Shown here piece after piece: positions 32,496 through 41,828 of a DNA stretch of 64,000 bases (position 1 is the stretch's first letter; every line of letters begins with the position of its first letter). The position numbers were made by a program, and so were the translations under genes. This stretch comes from an uncultured Oscillospiraceae bacterium (GTDB lineage: Bacteria; Bacillota; Clostridia; Oscillospirales; Oscillospiraceae), in NCBI GenBank assembly GCA_934591815.1, contig CAKTPV010000012.1:6499-70498 (forward strand). The letters are read 5' to 3'. The notes beneath the pieces were generated by a model, which saw only the letters and a list, made by a program, of their open reading frames with translations, did not search any database and was not told the DNA's origin.

Positions 32496-33812
32496 ATGCA
32501 GAAGAAAAACAACTCCCTCCGCGACATGATCGTGGTGGGCTTCGCGTTGTTTTCCATGTTCTTCGGCGCGGGCAACGTGGTGTTCCCGCCCTATCTCGGC
32601 ATGGAAGCAGGCCCCCAGTGGCTGGCAGGCTTTTCCGCCTATTTCATTGCGGACATCGGCCTTGCGCTGCTGGGTATGTTCGCCCTGCTGCGCGTGGGCA
32701 GCAGCGAGGCCGTCATCAGCCGCGTAGGCAAGGTACCTGCCGAGCTTTTGATGTGCGCCATCATTCTGTGCATCGGCCCCATGGTGGCCATCCCCCGCAC
32801 CTCTGCCACCACGTTTGAGATGGCCATCTCCCCCAACCTCTCAGGTGTGTCCCCGGTGCTGTTTTCCGTGCTGTTCTTTGCGCTGATCCTTGTGCTGTGC
32901 ATCAAGGAATCCGCCGTGGTGGACATCGTGGGCAAGATCCTGACGCCGCTGCTGCTGCTGGGTCTGTTCGCCATTATCATCAAGGGCGTCGTCACCCCGG
33001 TAGGCGAGATCTCCGCGCTGCCCCAGATCTCCAATGTGACCGTCACCGGCATCAAGGCCGGCTACCAGACCATGGACGCGCTGGCCGCCCTGCCCTTCGG
33101 CATCATCGTGCTGCAAAGCGTCACCGCCAAGGGCTACGACAACAGCAAAAAGCAGTTCCGGGTGGTCGGCGGCTCCGCTATTCTGGCCGGTGTGCTCCTG
33201 CTGGCCGTGTACATGGGCCTTGCCTATCTGGGCGCCACCGTATCCGGCCAGTACAACGGCACCATCGGCCGCGCCCAGCTGGTCATGGCCATTGTGGAGG
33301 CGCTGATGGGCAAGGTGGGCATGATCCTGTTCGGTGTTGTCGTGGGTCTGGCCTGCGTCACCACCGCCATCGCCCTGACCAGCTCCGCCGCCGCCTATTT
33401 CGCCGAGCTGTGCCGCGGCAAGGTGCCCTATAAGGCATTCGTCATCGCCATCTGCGTGTTCAGCGCCGTGGTATCCAATCTGGGTCTTGACCGCATCGTG
33501 GCGGTGGCAGCCCCCGTGCTGGACGTCATCTATCCCCCCACGCTGGTGCTGATCTTCATCTCCCTGCTGATGCCCCGGGTGCCGGATCACGTCAGCCGCG
33601 GCGCCTGCATCGGCGCGCTGATCACCAGCGTGCTTTGCACCCTCACCGCCCACGGCGTCAACATTCCCGTTGTGACCAGTCTGCCGCTGTACGATCTGGG
33701 TCTGAGCTGGCTGATCCCCGCCGCCGTGTTCGGTCTGGCAGCATCCCTGCTTCCCTTCCGCGTCCGCAGCCGCGAGAAGCGCATCGCCCCGCTCCCCAAC
33801 GAGGAGCATTGA
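32496..33812 (+). CDS. brnQ: Branched-chain amino acid transport carrier (LIVCS family)
   Basis: A 438-residue membrane protein with about twelve helices. The family motif FALFSMFFGAGNVVFPPYLG is in helix 1, and KGYDNSKKQFR and TTAIALTSSAAAYF are typical later motifs. The carriers import leucine, isoleucine and valine with sodium or protons. ATG 32496 is chosen because AGAGGAG lies upstream; the longer frame starting at 32445 is untranslated. Control by the divergent LysR regulator is likely. Confidence 0.93.
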   Translation: MQKKNNSLRDMIVVGFALFSMFFGAGNVVFPPYLGMEAGPQWLAGFSAYFIADIGLALLGMFALLRVGSSEAVISRVGKVPAELLMCAIILCIGPMVAIPRTSATTFEMAISPNLSGVSPVLFSVLFFALILVLCIKESAVVDIVGKILTPLLLLGLFAIIIKGVVTPVGEISALPQISNVTVTGIKAGYQTMDALAALPFGIIVLQSVTAKGYDNSKKQFRVVGGSAILAGVLLLAVYMGLAYLGATVSGQYNGTIGRAQLVMAIVEALMGKVGMILFGVVVGLACVTTAIALTSSAAAYFAELCRGKVPYKAFVIAICVFSAVVSNLGLDRIVAVAAPVLDVIYPPTLVLIFISLLMPRVPDHVSRGACIGALITSVLCTLTAHGVNIPVVTSLPLYDLGLSWLIPAAVFGLAASLLPFRVRSREKRIAPLPNEEH

Positions 33813-33833
33813 TCTGATGTGACCCTACCCTCC

Positions 33834-33874
33834 AAGGCAGGAGAATGTCCGATGGACATTCTCCTGCCTTTTTT
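33834..33874 (+). terminator. Terminator after brnQ
   Basis: Perfect 17-base stem AAGGCAGGAGAATGTCC/GGACATTCTCCTGCCTT with a GAT loop, followed by T. Confidence 0.93.
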
Positions 33875-33957
33875 CGTCCCATTCCGGTATCCTTAACGCG
33901 CCTTTAGCGTCTGGTGGGCGTATAATACGGCATCAACAGAAGAAACGGAGCGAGGTT

Positions 33958-34878
33958 ATGGATATTTGGAAGGAGCTGCGGGACGAGGGCATCGAACCGT
34001 CGCTGCTGGAGGAGATACAGCACTTTCGGGCGGCACACCCCGTACCACCGGAGGCGGAGGCACGCATTCCCGTACCCCAGTGCCTCTACTACGGCAAGGA
34101 GGTCTGGGAGAGCGCGGCGGCTGCGCTGCTGTGCGGCCAGCATCTGCTGCTGGCGGGGCCGAAGGCCACCGGAAAAAACGTGCTGGCGGAGAATCTGGCC
34201 GCCGTGTTCGGCCGCCCCGTGTGGGACGTATCCATGTACGTCAACGTGGACGCCGCCGCCCTGATCGGCGCGGACACCCTGCAAAAGGGCGAGGTGGTGT
34301 TCCGGGAGGGGCCTATCTGCCGCTGCGCCCGTCTGGGCGGCTTCGGTGTGTTGGACGAGGTGAACATGGCCAAAAATGAGGCGCTGGCTGTGCTCCACGC
34401 CACGCTGGATCACCGGCGGGTCATCGACGTGCCGGGCTACGAGCGCATCACGCTGGACGACGCCACCCGCTTCATCGGCACCATGAACTACGGCTACGCC
34501 GGTACCCGCGAGCTCAACGAGGCGCTGGTATCCCGCTTTGCGGTGCTGGATATGCCGGTGATCTCCGATACCGACCTGCAAAAGCTGCTGCGCCGCACGT
34601 TCCCCACCCTATCAGCCAAGTGGGCGGAGCAATTCGCCCTTCTGTTCCGCGACCTGCGGCAGAAGTGCGACAGCGGCGAGATCTCTACCAAGACGCTGGA
34701 TCTCCGGGGCCTGCTGGCGGCGCTGCGCCTGATGGAGACGGGCATCCCCTCCGGACAGGCCCTGAAGCTGGGCATCATCAACAAGGCCTTTGAGCCCTTT
34801 GAGCGGCAGCTGGCTGCCGACACGGTCTGGGCGCGGGTCCCGCAGGATCTCAGCGGCAGCCAGTTGTTCGGAGCGTAA
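33958..34878 (+). CDS. MoxR-type AAA ATPase
   Basis: A 306-residue AAA+ ATPase. The Walker A motif reads GPKATGKN (about residue 66-73), with Asn where Ser or Thr normally binds magnesium. Walker B is VLDEVN, and LVSRF near the end of the core is the arginine-finger region. It is followed, one base apart, by a VWA protein. Such MoxR/VWA pairs act as chaperones that insert metals or activate protein complexes, as CbbQ/CbbO and NorQ/NorD do. The target is unknown here. A TATAAT box lies at 33921-33926, but without a good -35. Confidence 0.88.
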   Translation: MDIWKELRDEGIEPSLLEEIQHFRAAHPVPPEAEARIPVPQCLYYGKEVWESAAAALLCGQHLLLAGPKATGKNVLAENLAAVFGRPVWDVSMYVNVDAAALIGADTLQKGEVVFREGPICRCARLGGFGVLDEVNMAKNEALAVLHATLDHRRVIDVPGYERITLDDATRFIGTMNYGYAGTRELNEALVSRFAVLDMPVISDTDLQKLLRRTFPTLSAKWAEQFALLFRDLRQKCDSGEISTKTLDLRGLLAALRLMETGIPSGQALKLGIINKAFEPFERQLAADTVWARVPQDLSGSQLFGA

Positions 34879-34879
34879 C

Positions 34880-36577
34880 ATGGAGCGGCAGGAATTACAG
34901 AACCGCCGGGCGGTCAACCAGATCTGGAACGGCGCAGGGCGCTACGATGTGCAGCCGGAGCAGGCCGCCTTCGACGAGGGCGGCGACCCGGAGCTGTACC
35001 TGAACACGGTGATGGGTCTTGCCCGCCGGGACTACGACTTTGCCCGCTTCCATCCCATGCTCCATGCCTTTCAGCAGCAGCCGCAGGGCGGGCTGTACAG
35101 CGACATCTTCTGGCTGGGGCTGGAGCACGCCGTCTATGAAAAGGAGTCCCCCCGCCGTCCGGCGCTGGAGGCGCTGCGGCGGCAGCACGCCCGCCGCCTG
35201 CTGGAGGAGAGCGGTGAGGGCGGCGACCCCCGGCAGATCCCGGCGCTGCGCCGCATCTGGGCATCCCGGGTACTGGGGCAGCCCCATACGGAGGACGACT
35301 GGCAGACCGCCCTGCTGGACGAGCTGGCCTTCACCCCCGAGCTGGATGAGCAGCAGCTGATCCACCGGACGGAGGAGCTGCTGTACCGGTACTTCCGCCG
35401 GGCGCGGCGCAGCGTCACCGACCGCCAGTGGGCGGCGTGGGCGGGGCGCTCCCTGACGAAGGGCGGCGGTGTGCGGTTCATCAAGCCCAACGCGCTGCGG
35501 GCGCTGTCCCACACGGACAGCGGCGGCGGTGCAGGACAATCGCCGAAGCTCCTGTCGTTTTTGCAGGGCCGCACACCGGAGCCGATTTTGCGCCGCTATG
35601 TAGAGGACTGCTTCGGCGTATCCATGCTGACGCCGTCGGAGCTGGCGGAGGCGGAGCGCCTGCTGTGTACCGGCGTCCACAAAAACTGCCGCCTGCACTT
35701 TACCAAAGGCGCACCGCCGGATCGTCCCCCCGCCCCCAACGCCGCGTGGGACGCAGAGCACTTCCGGCAGCAGCGGGCCAAAAACCGCGCCTACTATCAG
35801 GCGCACCTCGCCGAGAACCAGATGACCCTCCACCAGCTGACACAAAAGCTGCAAAACGTCCTGCTGCTGCGGCAGGATGACGGCGGCGCAGGGGCGCGGG
35901 CAGGACGCCTGCAGCCCGGGCGGGCGTGGCGCGCCGCGGCGCTGGATGACGAACAGGTCTTTCTCCGCCGCTGTCCCGACGAGCCGGAGGAGCTGTCTGT
36001 GGACATTCTGCTGGACGGCTCCGCCTCCCAGAATCTCCAGCAGGAGAAGCTGGCCACGCAGGCTTATCTCATCGCAGAGAGCCTCACCCGCTGTCATATC
36101 CCCGTGCGGGTCAGCTTCTTCTGCTCCGTCAGCGGCTGCACGGTGCTGCGGATCCTCCGGGACTTTGGCCATCCGGAGGAGAATGACGCCTGCTTTGACT
36201 ACACCGCCGCCGGGTGGAACCGGGACGGTCTGGCGCTGCGGGCCATGGGCTGGCTCATGCGCCGCAGCACCGAGCAAAACCGGCTGCTGCTCCTGCTGTC
36301 CGACGCCAGCCCCAACGACGACCAGCGCATCCCCATCGGCGCACTGCCGCTGGGTGGATACGCGTACAGCGGGAAACGGGGCGTGGAGGATACCGCCGGG
36401 GAGACCGCCGTTCTCCGGCGGCAGGGCATCCGCCCCGTGTGCATCTTCACCGGCTCCGATCAGGAGCTGGACAACGCCCGGCGCATCTACGGCGCGGCGC
36501 TGGAGCGTATCCCCACCGCCGGATGGCTGGCGGATGCGGTCAGCCGCCTGCTGTGCGCCCAGTTCACCCGCACATAA
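34880..36577 (+). CDS. VWA domain protein, partner of the MoxR ATPase
   Basis: A 565-residue cytosolic protein without signal peptide. The N-terminal two thirds are helical and rich in charged residues. The C-terminal part is a von Willebrand factor A domain with the MIDAS motif DGSAS (about residue 380) and LLLLSDASPND. It resembles the NorD/CoxE type. ATG 34880 follows GGAGCG and is nearly joined to the ATPase stop. The pair should work as a metal-binding chaperone complex. No obvious client gene is adjacent; the next gene is on the other strand. Confidence 0.85.
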   Translation: MERQELQNRRAVNQIWNGAGRYDVQPEQAAFDEGGDPELYLNTVMGLARRDYDFARFHPMLHAFQQQPQGGLYSDIFWLGLEHAVYEKESPRRPALEALRRQHARRLLEESGEGGDPRQIPALRRIWASRVLGQPHTEDDWQTALLDELAFTPELDEQQLIHRTEELLYRYFRRARRSVTDRQWAAWAGRSLTKGGGVRFIKPNALRALSHTDSGGGAGQSPKLLSFLQGRTPEPILRRYVEDCFGVSMLTPSELAEAERLLCTGVHKNCRLHFTKGAPPDRPPAPNAAWDAEHFRQQRAKNRAYYQAHLAENQMTLHQLTQKLQNVLLLRQDDGGAGARAGRLQPGRAWRAAALDDEQVFLRRCPDEPEELSVDILLDGSASQNLQQEKLATQAYLIAESLTRCHIPVRVSFFCSVSGCTVLRILRDFGHPEENDACFDYTAAGWNRDGLALRAMGWLMRRSTEQNRLLLLLSDASPNDDQRIPIGALPLGGYAYSGKRGVEDTAGETAVLRRQGIRPVCIFTGSDQELDNARRIYGAALERIPTAGWLADAVSRLLCAQFTRT

Positions 36578-36616
36578 AAGCACACCGCTTGGCCATGCCA
36601 AGCGGTGTGCTTTTCT
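36576..36616. terminator. Bidirectional terminator after the VWA gene
   Basis: Perfect 17-base stem AAAAGCACACCGCTTGG/CCAAGCGGTGTGCTTTT with loop CCATG. It separates convergent genes. Confidence 0.9.
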
Positions 36617-36643
36617 TTCAGAGCGGAAGGCCATACCGGTCTG

Positions 36644-37519
36644 TCAACCGCCGCAATGTCCCTCCGGCAGCTCTCCCCCATACAGGGCGCGGCGCAGGGC
36701 GGCAATATGTGCCGCCGTGGTACCGCAGCAGCCGCCGAAGATCATCACACCGCTGTCCAGCATGGCGGGTACGCAGGTGGCAAACGCCGCCGGCGGGCAG
36801 TCGTACACCGCCCGGCCGTCCACGATAGCAGGCAGCCCCGCGCTGGGCTTGGCGATCAACGGCACACGCGCATACGCCCGCAGCCGCCGGAGCTGGGGCA
36901 GCATCTGCGCCCCGGCGGAGCAGTTCAGCCCAAAGGCGTCGATGCCCATGTCCTGCAAAACGGTAAGGGCGGCGGTGATATCGGTGCCGGAGATGCTGCG
37001 GCCATTCTTGTCGCAGGCGAAGGTGACGAAGATCGGCTTGTCGGTGACGGCGCGGACAGCCAGCACCGCGGCCCGGGCATCGGACAGCGAGATCATCGTC
37101 TCGATGACGTACAGATCTACACCGGCTGCCTCCAGTCCGGCCACCTGTTGGGCGTAGGCGTCCACCAACACTTCAAAGGAGGCGTCGCCCAGCGGCGGCG
37201 GGAACAGTCCCGTGGGGGCCATATCACCGGCCACCATCGCTCTGCCGCCGGCAGCCTCCCGGGTCAGCGCCGCCAGACGGCGGTTGTACGCCGCCACATC
37301 CTCCGTCACACCGTGGGCGGCCAGCCTGACGGCGTTGCAGCCGAAGGTGGGCGTATACAGCACCCGGCTGCCGGCATCCACATAGCCGCGCTGAAGCTCC
37401 CGGATGCAGTCCGGGTGCGCCAGCGTCCACTGCTCCATGCTGACATCGCCGGTATAGCCGCGCTTTTGCAGCTCCGTACCGGTTGCGCCGTCCAGAATCA
37501 GGGGAAAGCGAAGCTCCAT
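36644..37519 (-). CDS. Homocysteine S-methyltransferase family protein
   Basis: A 291-residue barrel enzyme starting MELRFPLILDGATGTELQ. The zinc ligands are seen in GLNCS (about residue 185-190) and in the FGGCCGT motif near the C-terminus. The family transfers methyl groups to homocysteine to make methionine; members of this size use S-methylmethionine, methyltetrahydrofolate or other donors. The second of two in-frame ATGs is chosen, seven bases after GGAGG. A promoter lies at 37585-37614. There is no SAM riboswitch. Confidence 0.88.
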   Translation of the reverse strand: MELRFPLILDGATGTELQKRGYTGDVSMEQWTLAHPDCIRELQRGYVDAGSRVLYTPTFGCNAVRLAAHGVTEDVAAYNRRLAALTREAAGGRAMVAGDMAPTGLFPPPLGDASFEVLVDAYAQQVAGLEAAGVDLYVIETMISLSDARAAVLAVRAVTDKPIFVTFACDKNGRSISGTDITAALTVLQDMGIDAFGLNCSAGAQMLPQLRRLRAYARVPLIAKPSAGLPAIVDGRAVYDCPPAAFATCVPAMLDSGVMIFGGCCGTTAAHIAALRRALYGGELPEGHCGG

Positions 37520-37584
37520 GTCCATACCTCCACGGTGAGATCGCCGCATGATGGGAAAGCACGGCATCTCCATACGATACCACT

Positions 37585-37614
37585 ACTTTACGGAGGACAG
37601 GGGCGCTTTGTCAA
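37585..37614 (-). promoter_or_regulatory. Promoter of the homocysteine methyltransferase gene
   Basis: On the minus strand TTGACA (37614-37609) and TAAAGT (37590-37585) with an 18-base spacer. Confidence 0.7.
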
Positions 37615-37662
37615 GGGGCATTGTGCGCCGGGCACATCGCGGCGGCGATCGGTGCTGACAGT

Positions 37663-37699
37663 AAAACCCGCCCTCTGCCTTCCGGCAGGGGCGGGTTTT
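37663..37699. terminator. Terminator after the cohesin-like gene
   Basis: AAAACCCGCCC pairs with GGGCGGGTTTT around an inner CTGCC/GGCAG stem. It is symmetric and ends the minus-strand operon 37707-41749. Confidence 0.9.
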
Positions 37700-37706
37700 C
37701 ATACGA

Positions 37707-39329
37707 TCACATATCGTGGATATCCTTCAGAAGATCCTCCAGCGACATGGTGCGGACATCCTCCTCGTCCTTGGACATAGGCGCCTCCTTCAGCGTCTTT
37801 TCCACCGTCTCCTCCATCAGCGGGAGGTTCGGGGCGGACGCCGCCTGCGGCGCTGTCTTGGGTGCGGGGGCTGCCGCGGGTGTCTCGTCATCCAGCGGAA
37901 TATCGAAGTCCTTCCAGTCGCGGGATGCGGGCGCGGTCTTTTTCACCGGCGCCTTCTCCCGGGGTACGATGCGGGGCACAGAGCGGGGACGCTCCGGCGT
38001 GCGCCGCTCCTCCTGCCGCTGGTCGCGGTCGTCCCGTTCATGCCGCCGGCGGTCATGGCGGTCGCGGGGATCGTCTCCGCCGTCAGGGTCATCGTCATCG
38101 CCTCCGCCGCCGGTGCTGCGTCCGATCAGCAGCCCCAGCAGGAACAGCAGGATCAACGTCAGCACCACGCCGCCGCCGATGGCGACAACGGTGCGTACCT
38201 CACCCAGCAGGGGCAGCTTGACGTCCAACGGGATCCGGAGCATGGGAACCTCCGGCTCCGGTTCAGGCTCCGGCTCAGGCGTAAGCTCCGGGATGGATAC
38301 AGTCGGCACCGTGCCGGTATACTGCGGCATCCGAAGGACGTGGACGGTGTACTCCTTCTTGGTGACCCGGTCCTCGGCGGTGCAGGTGACGACAAGGGCG
38401 TTGTCGCCCTCTTTCTCCACCGCCACCTCACCGATGCCGCTGACGCCGTGGGCCTTGCTGTCACTGGCGGAGGCGGCCAGCTTCACGGTTTTCGTCTCAA
38501 AGGGGACGTACACGATATAGTCCGTGACCGTGCTGCTGAACGCAGGACTGAGGGCGGCGCCCTCCACCGTCAGCTCCGACAGTGAGGCGTCGGTGGACGG
38601 CTTATAGTTGGGATCCTGCTCCCGGGTGGCCTCGATCACATAGGTTCTGGTATTGCCGTTGGCGGCGGTGACCTTCAGCGTCACGGTGTTGACACCCACC
38701 GCCAGCTCCGTGCCGCTGATGGAGACCTTCTGCCCCTTGTCGGCGCGGTTATAATCCAGACTCAGCTTGGACACGCTGTAAGGGACCTTGGTGGTGTAGC
38801 GCGTCGTATCGGGAGAAAAGGCCGGGGACAGGGTGAAGTTGCCGCACATAATGGCGGACAGGGAGCAGTTGTCGCTGGGCGCAGCGCCCACGCTGCCCGA
38901 CCAGCTGGCGGTGCCGAGATCCAGATCCTTCTCGCCGCTCTCGGTTGCTACAATGTTATCAAAGCTGGCGGACAACGCCGCACCGGGCTGGGCGCCCGCT
39001 GCCACCTTCAGCGTCACGGTGATGACCCCGCCGCTGGCGCTGTTGATGCCCCATGCATTGAATTGATTTTTGTTCACCAAAATGCTCCAGCCGCTGACGG
39101 AGCAGGCGTAGTTGGTGAAGGTCAAGCCCTCGCCGCAGTTGAGATCCGCCGTCAGGCCGGAGATCTTGCTGTCCACCGACAGCGTCAGCGTCACGGAGTT
39201 GCCCGGCTGCACGCTGCTGCTGCCGGAGAGGGACGCGCCCGCGGCATAGGCCGTCCGGGGCAGCGCTGACACCGCGATCAGCAGCGCCGCTGCCAGCGAC
39301 AGGACGGCATGGAACAGTTTCTTTTTCAT
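37707..39329 (-). CDS. Membrane-anchored cohesin-like and cadherin-like domain receptor
   Basis: A 540-residue surface protein. Residues 1-29 are a signal peptide ending AYAAG. About 30-150 resemble a cohesin domain: SGSSSVQPGNSVTLTLSVDS at the start and GGVITVTLKVAAGAQPGAAL near the end follow the cohesin beta-sandwich pattern. Two cadherin-like beta-sandwich repeats follow (about 155-235 and 243-335), each with LSPAFS and a TxY core. A Pro-Glu spacer (PEPEPEPEPE), one transmembrane helix (about 390-412) and a long charged cytoplasmic tail complete it. It lies 14 bases after a dockerin gene, so it is probably its cell-surface receptor. The cohesin call is inferred from pattern, not from a search. 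Confidence 0.75.
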   Translation of the reverse strand: MKKKLFHAVLSLAAALLIAVSALPRTAYAAGASLSGSSSVQPGNSVTLTLSVDSKISGLTADLNCGEGLTFTNYACSVSGWSILVNKNQFNAWGINSASGGVITVTLKVAAGAQPGAALSASFDNIVATESGEKDLDLGTASWSGSVGAAPSDNCSLSAIMCGNFTLSPAFSPDTTRYTTKVPYSVSKLSLDYNRADKGQKVSISGTELAVGVNTVTLKVTAANGNTRTYVIEATREQDPNYKPSTDASLSELTVEGAALSPAFSSTVTDYIVYVPFETKTVKLAASASDSKAHGVSGIGEVAVEKEGDNALVVTCTAEDRVTKKEYTVHVLRMPQYTGTVPTVSIPELTPEPEPEPEPEVPMLRIPLDVKLPLLGEVRTVVAIGGGVVLTLILLFLLGLLIGRSTGGGGDDDDPDGGDDPRDRHDRRRHERDDRDQRQEERRTPERPRSVPRIVPREKAPVKKTAPASRDWKDFDIPLDDETPAAAPAPKTAPQAASAPNLPLMEETVEKTLKEAPMSKDEEDVRTMSLEDLLKDIHDM

Positions 39330-39343
39330 GAGCTACCTCCCAC

Positions 39344-41749
39344 TTAGATAGTACGCAGACCTACTGTGACCTGCGCGGCCTGTACCACATCGGTGATGGT
39401 GATGCGGCCGTCGCCGTTGAGGTCACCGGCCTTCATGGCAGCCTCGTTCAGTTCACAGGCGCTGACGGTGTATCTCTGCAGCGTGACCACATCGCTGATG
39501 GTGATGCGGCCGTCGCCGTTGACGTCGCCGTTGACCACGATGGTCAGGCTGGTGCTGCCGCTGACGGCGGTCATACCCGTACCCACATAGCCGGAGGTGA
39601 TCTCCTTCTTGCCGCTATACACGGTATATCCCGAGTCGTTCAGGCTCTTGACGGAGGTCTCCGGCGCAATGCCGGTCAGGAATCCGCCGGAGGGCTTGGC
39701 GGGATCGGCGGTCGTACCGCCGCCCTCGGTCTTGGCAGCCCTGCTGAACAGGGCGGTATAGGTGATGTCCGTCGTCCCCACATAGGTGGCATCGGCCACA
39801 AAAACGCTGCCGTTCTGATCCGCCCACTGCTTGAAGCTGTAGGTGAACTTGCTGTCCGCCGCCTTCACCGGGTTGGGAGGCGCCGTGATGAGATCGCCCT
39901 TGGCCAGCTTGAAGGTGCGGACCGTCTCGCCGTCCACCTGGAAGGTGACGGTGTGCAGGTCGCCGAACCGGGCGTACAGCGTGTGGTTGGAGGCCGCCAC
40001 CGGGGAGTTGGGTGAAACCTCGGTGCCATCCTCGCGGAACCAGCCCTGGAAGCCGGCCTCGTCCACCGTGGGCAGCTCGCCGTAGGTGTTGGTCAGGTTA
40101 TACATACGGCTTGCGATCACCGTATCGCCCACCTGGAAGGAGACAACGTATTCCTCGTCGCCCAGTCCATCCGGCAGAGACGTGGTGCTCTCCTTCACAG
40201 AGAAGGTGCTCTCCGCCAGCTTGACGGTCCCGGCCGCATTGGCAGCCGTGATGGTCAGCGTATATTCGCCGGTCTTGAGGCGGCTGAACGCGCAGGCGTC
40301 ATCCAGTTTCCACAAATCGTAGTAATACGTCGTACCCTTGATGCTGCTGGAGGCGGTAAAGCCGGTGCTGCCGTCTCTGGAGGCCACCTTCACCACCACG
40401 CTGCTGATGGGCAGGCTGCTGGTGACCACCCCTCGGACAGGGTAGGAGGACTGCTTGGCCAGCAGCTTTGTGTCACTGGTAGGGTAGAACATCCCGTAGG
40501 TGTTCCATGTACTGCCGTCGGCGGTGAGCTGGAGCTTTGTGGCCTCCTCCGGCTTAGCAGTGGTGGTCACGCCATTGGCGGACAGCACCAGATACTGATT
40601 TGTCTTGCGGTTTTGCAGGTAGTACGGGCTGCCGCCCACCAGCGACCACATCTGATCGTTTTGGGAGGATGCGTCCGCCCATGCCACCGTGCCGTTCCCG
40701 CCGGTCAGCCGCTTGCCGTCAATCGTCACGGTGTAGTAGCCGCTGGCATAGTGGGTAAGCTGAACGGAGGCGGCGGTGGCCACGGCGGTCAGCCCGGTAA
40801 GGTCCTTCTTCATGGCCTGCCCCGTGTCGCCGTGGGGAGAGATGCGGTAGGCGCCCTCCGGCACGGGAGCGGCGGAATTGGCGTACAGCATCACCAGTGC
40901 ATCCGCCGGCTCATTGACGGACAGGCGGCGGTACACGCTGACCTGCACATCGCCGGAGTTGCCGCTGAAATACGCCATGGACTGGCCGGCAATGCCGTAC
41001 TTCGCAGCGGTATCGCCGGACATCTGCTTCTTGGCAGGGGTGGTGTCCAGCCGGCTGCACTCGGCATAGATGGCCTGAATGATCTCCGCCTCGCTCTGAT
41101 TCTTGAAGCCGCCCAGCTTGTTGAAGGCGCGGAGCACCACACCGGTGGCACCGCTGCGGCCATCGCTGCTGTTGGCGCCGCTGAGAACACCGGCGCCGTG
41201 CTGCACACTGCGGCTCCACAGCACGTTGCGCAGTGCCACGGAGTAGTCCTTCAGGTCAAAGGAGGGCTCCGCCGCCTTCAGATTGTTCAGCAGGTCCGTA
41301 TAGGCGTGGGTCTCCCAGTAGTCCCGCTGGGCCTCGATAAACTCGGTGCGGTGCGCGTCCGCCACGCTGCGCCATACGGCGTTGAAGTTGCTGCCGTAGC
41401 CAGGGGAATACTCCCCCCTCTGGTTGTAGGCGTAAGCATTGTACAGCGTGTCGCCCATATCCCGGTAGATGGAGCCTTTCTGGAACTCCTGCAGCCACTG
41501 GACAAAGCTCAGCGGCGTCCCGGCATTGCTGGCGAACATATAAATGCCGTAGGACGTGCCGCCGCTGTCACCCTTGACCGTGGAGATATAGCCGGGGTCG
41601 GCACTGTTGCCCGTCTCGTAATACTGGCTCAGATCGCCCAGTCCGGCGCCCGTCCAGTTTTTACTGGCAGCCATAAGCGCGGTGGCCAGAAGGCTCAGCA
41701 CCAGCGCGGCGGCCAGCATAATAGCGGTTCCTCGTTTCATCCTTTTCAT
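39344..41749 (-). CDS. Secreted dockerin-bearing lysozyme-like protein
   Basis: About 801 residues. After a signal peptide comes a domain (about 30-250) with YYETGNSADPGYISTVKGDS and GGTSYGIYMFAS, a pattern known from chitosanase/lysozyme-like enzymes such as the VgrG3 effector domain. A ricin-like trefoil region (about 290-400), an Ig-like region and two InlB-type repeats (about 540-680) follow. The last 60 residues are a type I dockerin: two calcium loops DVNGDGRITISD and DLNGDGRITITD. The start is set at ATG 41749, eight bases after CAGGG; GTG 41758 is possible. It is co-transcribed with the cohesin-like receptor. Substrate is probably peptidoglycan, by inference. Confidence 0.8.
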   Translation of the reverse strand: MKRMKRGTAIMLAAALVLSLLATALMAASKNWTGAGLGDLSQYYETGNSADPGYISTVKGDSGGTSYGIYMFASNAGTPLSFVQWLQEFQKGSIYRDMGDTLYNAYAYNQRGEYSPGYGSNFNAVWRSVADAHRTEFIEAQRDYWETHAYTDLLNNLKAAEPSFDLKDYSVALRNVLWSRSVQHGAGVLSGANSSDGRSGATGVVLRAFNKLGGFKNQSEAEIIQAIYAECSRLDTTPAKKQMSGDTAAKYGIAGQSMAYFSGNSGDVQVSVYRRLSVNEPADALVMLYANSAAPVPEGAYRISPHGDTGQAMKKDLTGLTAVATAASVQLTHYASGYYTVTIDGKRLTGGNGTVAWADASSQNDQMWSLVGGSPYYLQNRKTNQYLVLSANGVTTTAKPEEATKLQLTADGSTWNTYGMFYPTSDTKLLAKQSSYPVRGVVTSSLPISSVVVKVASRDGSTGFTASSSIKGTTYYYDLWKLDDACAFSRLKTGEYTLTITAANAAGTVKLAESTFSVKESTTSLPDGLGDEEYVVSFQVGDTVIASRMYNLTNTYGELPTVDEAGFQGWFREDGTEVSPNSPVAASNHTLYARFGDLHTVTFQVDGETVRTFKLAKGDLITAPPNPVKAADSKFTYSFKQWADQNGSVFVADATYVGTTDITYTALFSRAAKTEGGGTTADPAKPSGGFLTGIAPETSVKSLNDSGYTVYSGKKEITSGYVGTGMTAVSGSTSLTIVVNGDVNGDGRITISDVVTLQRYTVSACELNEAAMKAGDLNGDGRITITDVVQAAQVTVGLRTI

Positions 41750-41828
41750 CACATACACCCTGCCTTTATCACATACTGGTAAAGCGGTGCGGAAATACCC
41801 GCTGATTTACATAACAATAATCATTGAC

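Noticed and set aside
37520-37660. SAM riboswitch upstream of the homocysteine methyltransferase
   Set aside because: The leader is about 60 nt from promoter to start and has none of the conserved SAM motifs or a terminator.
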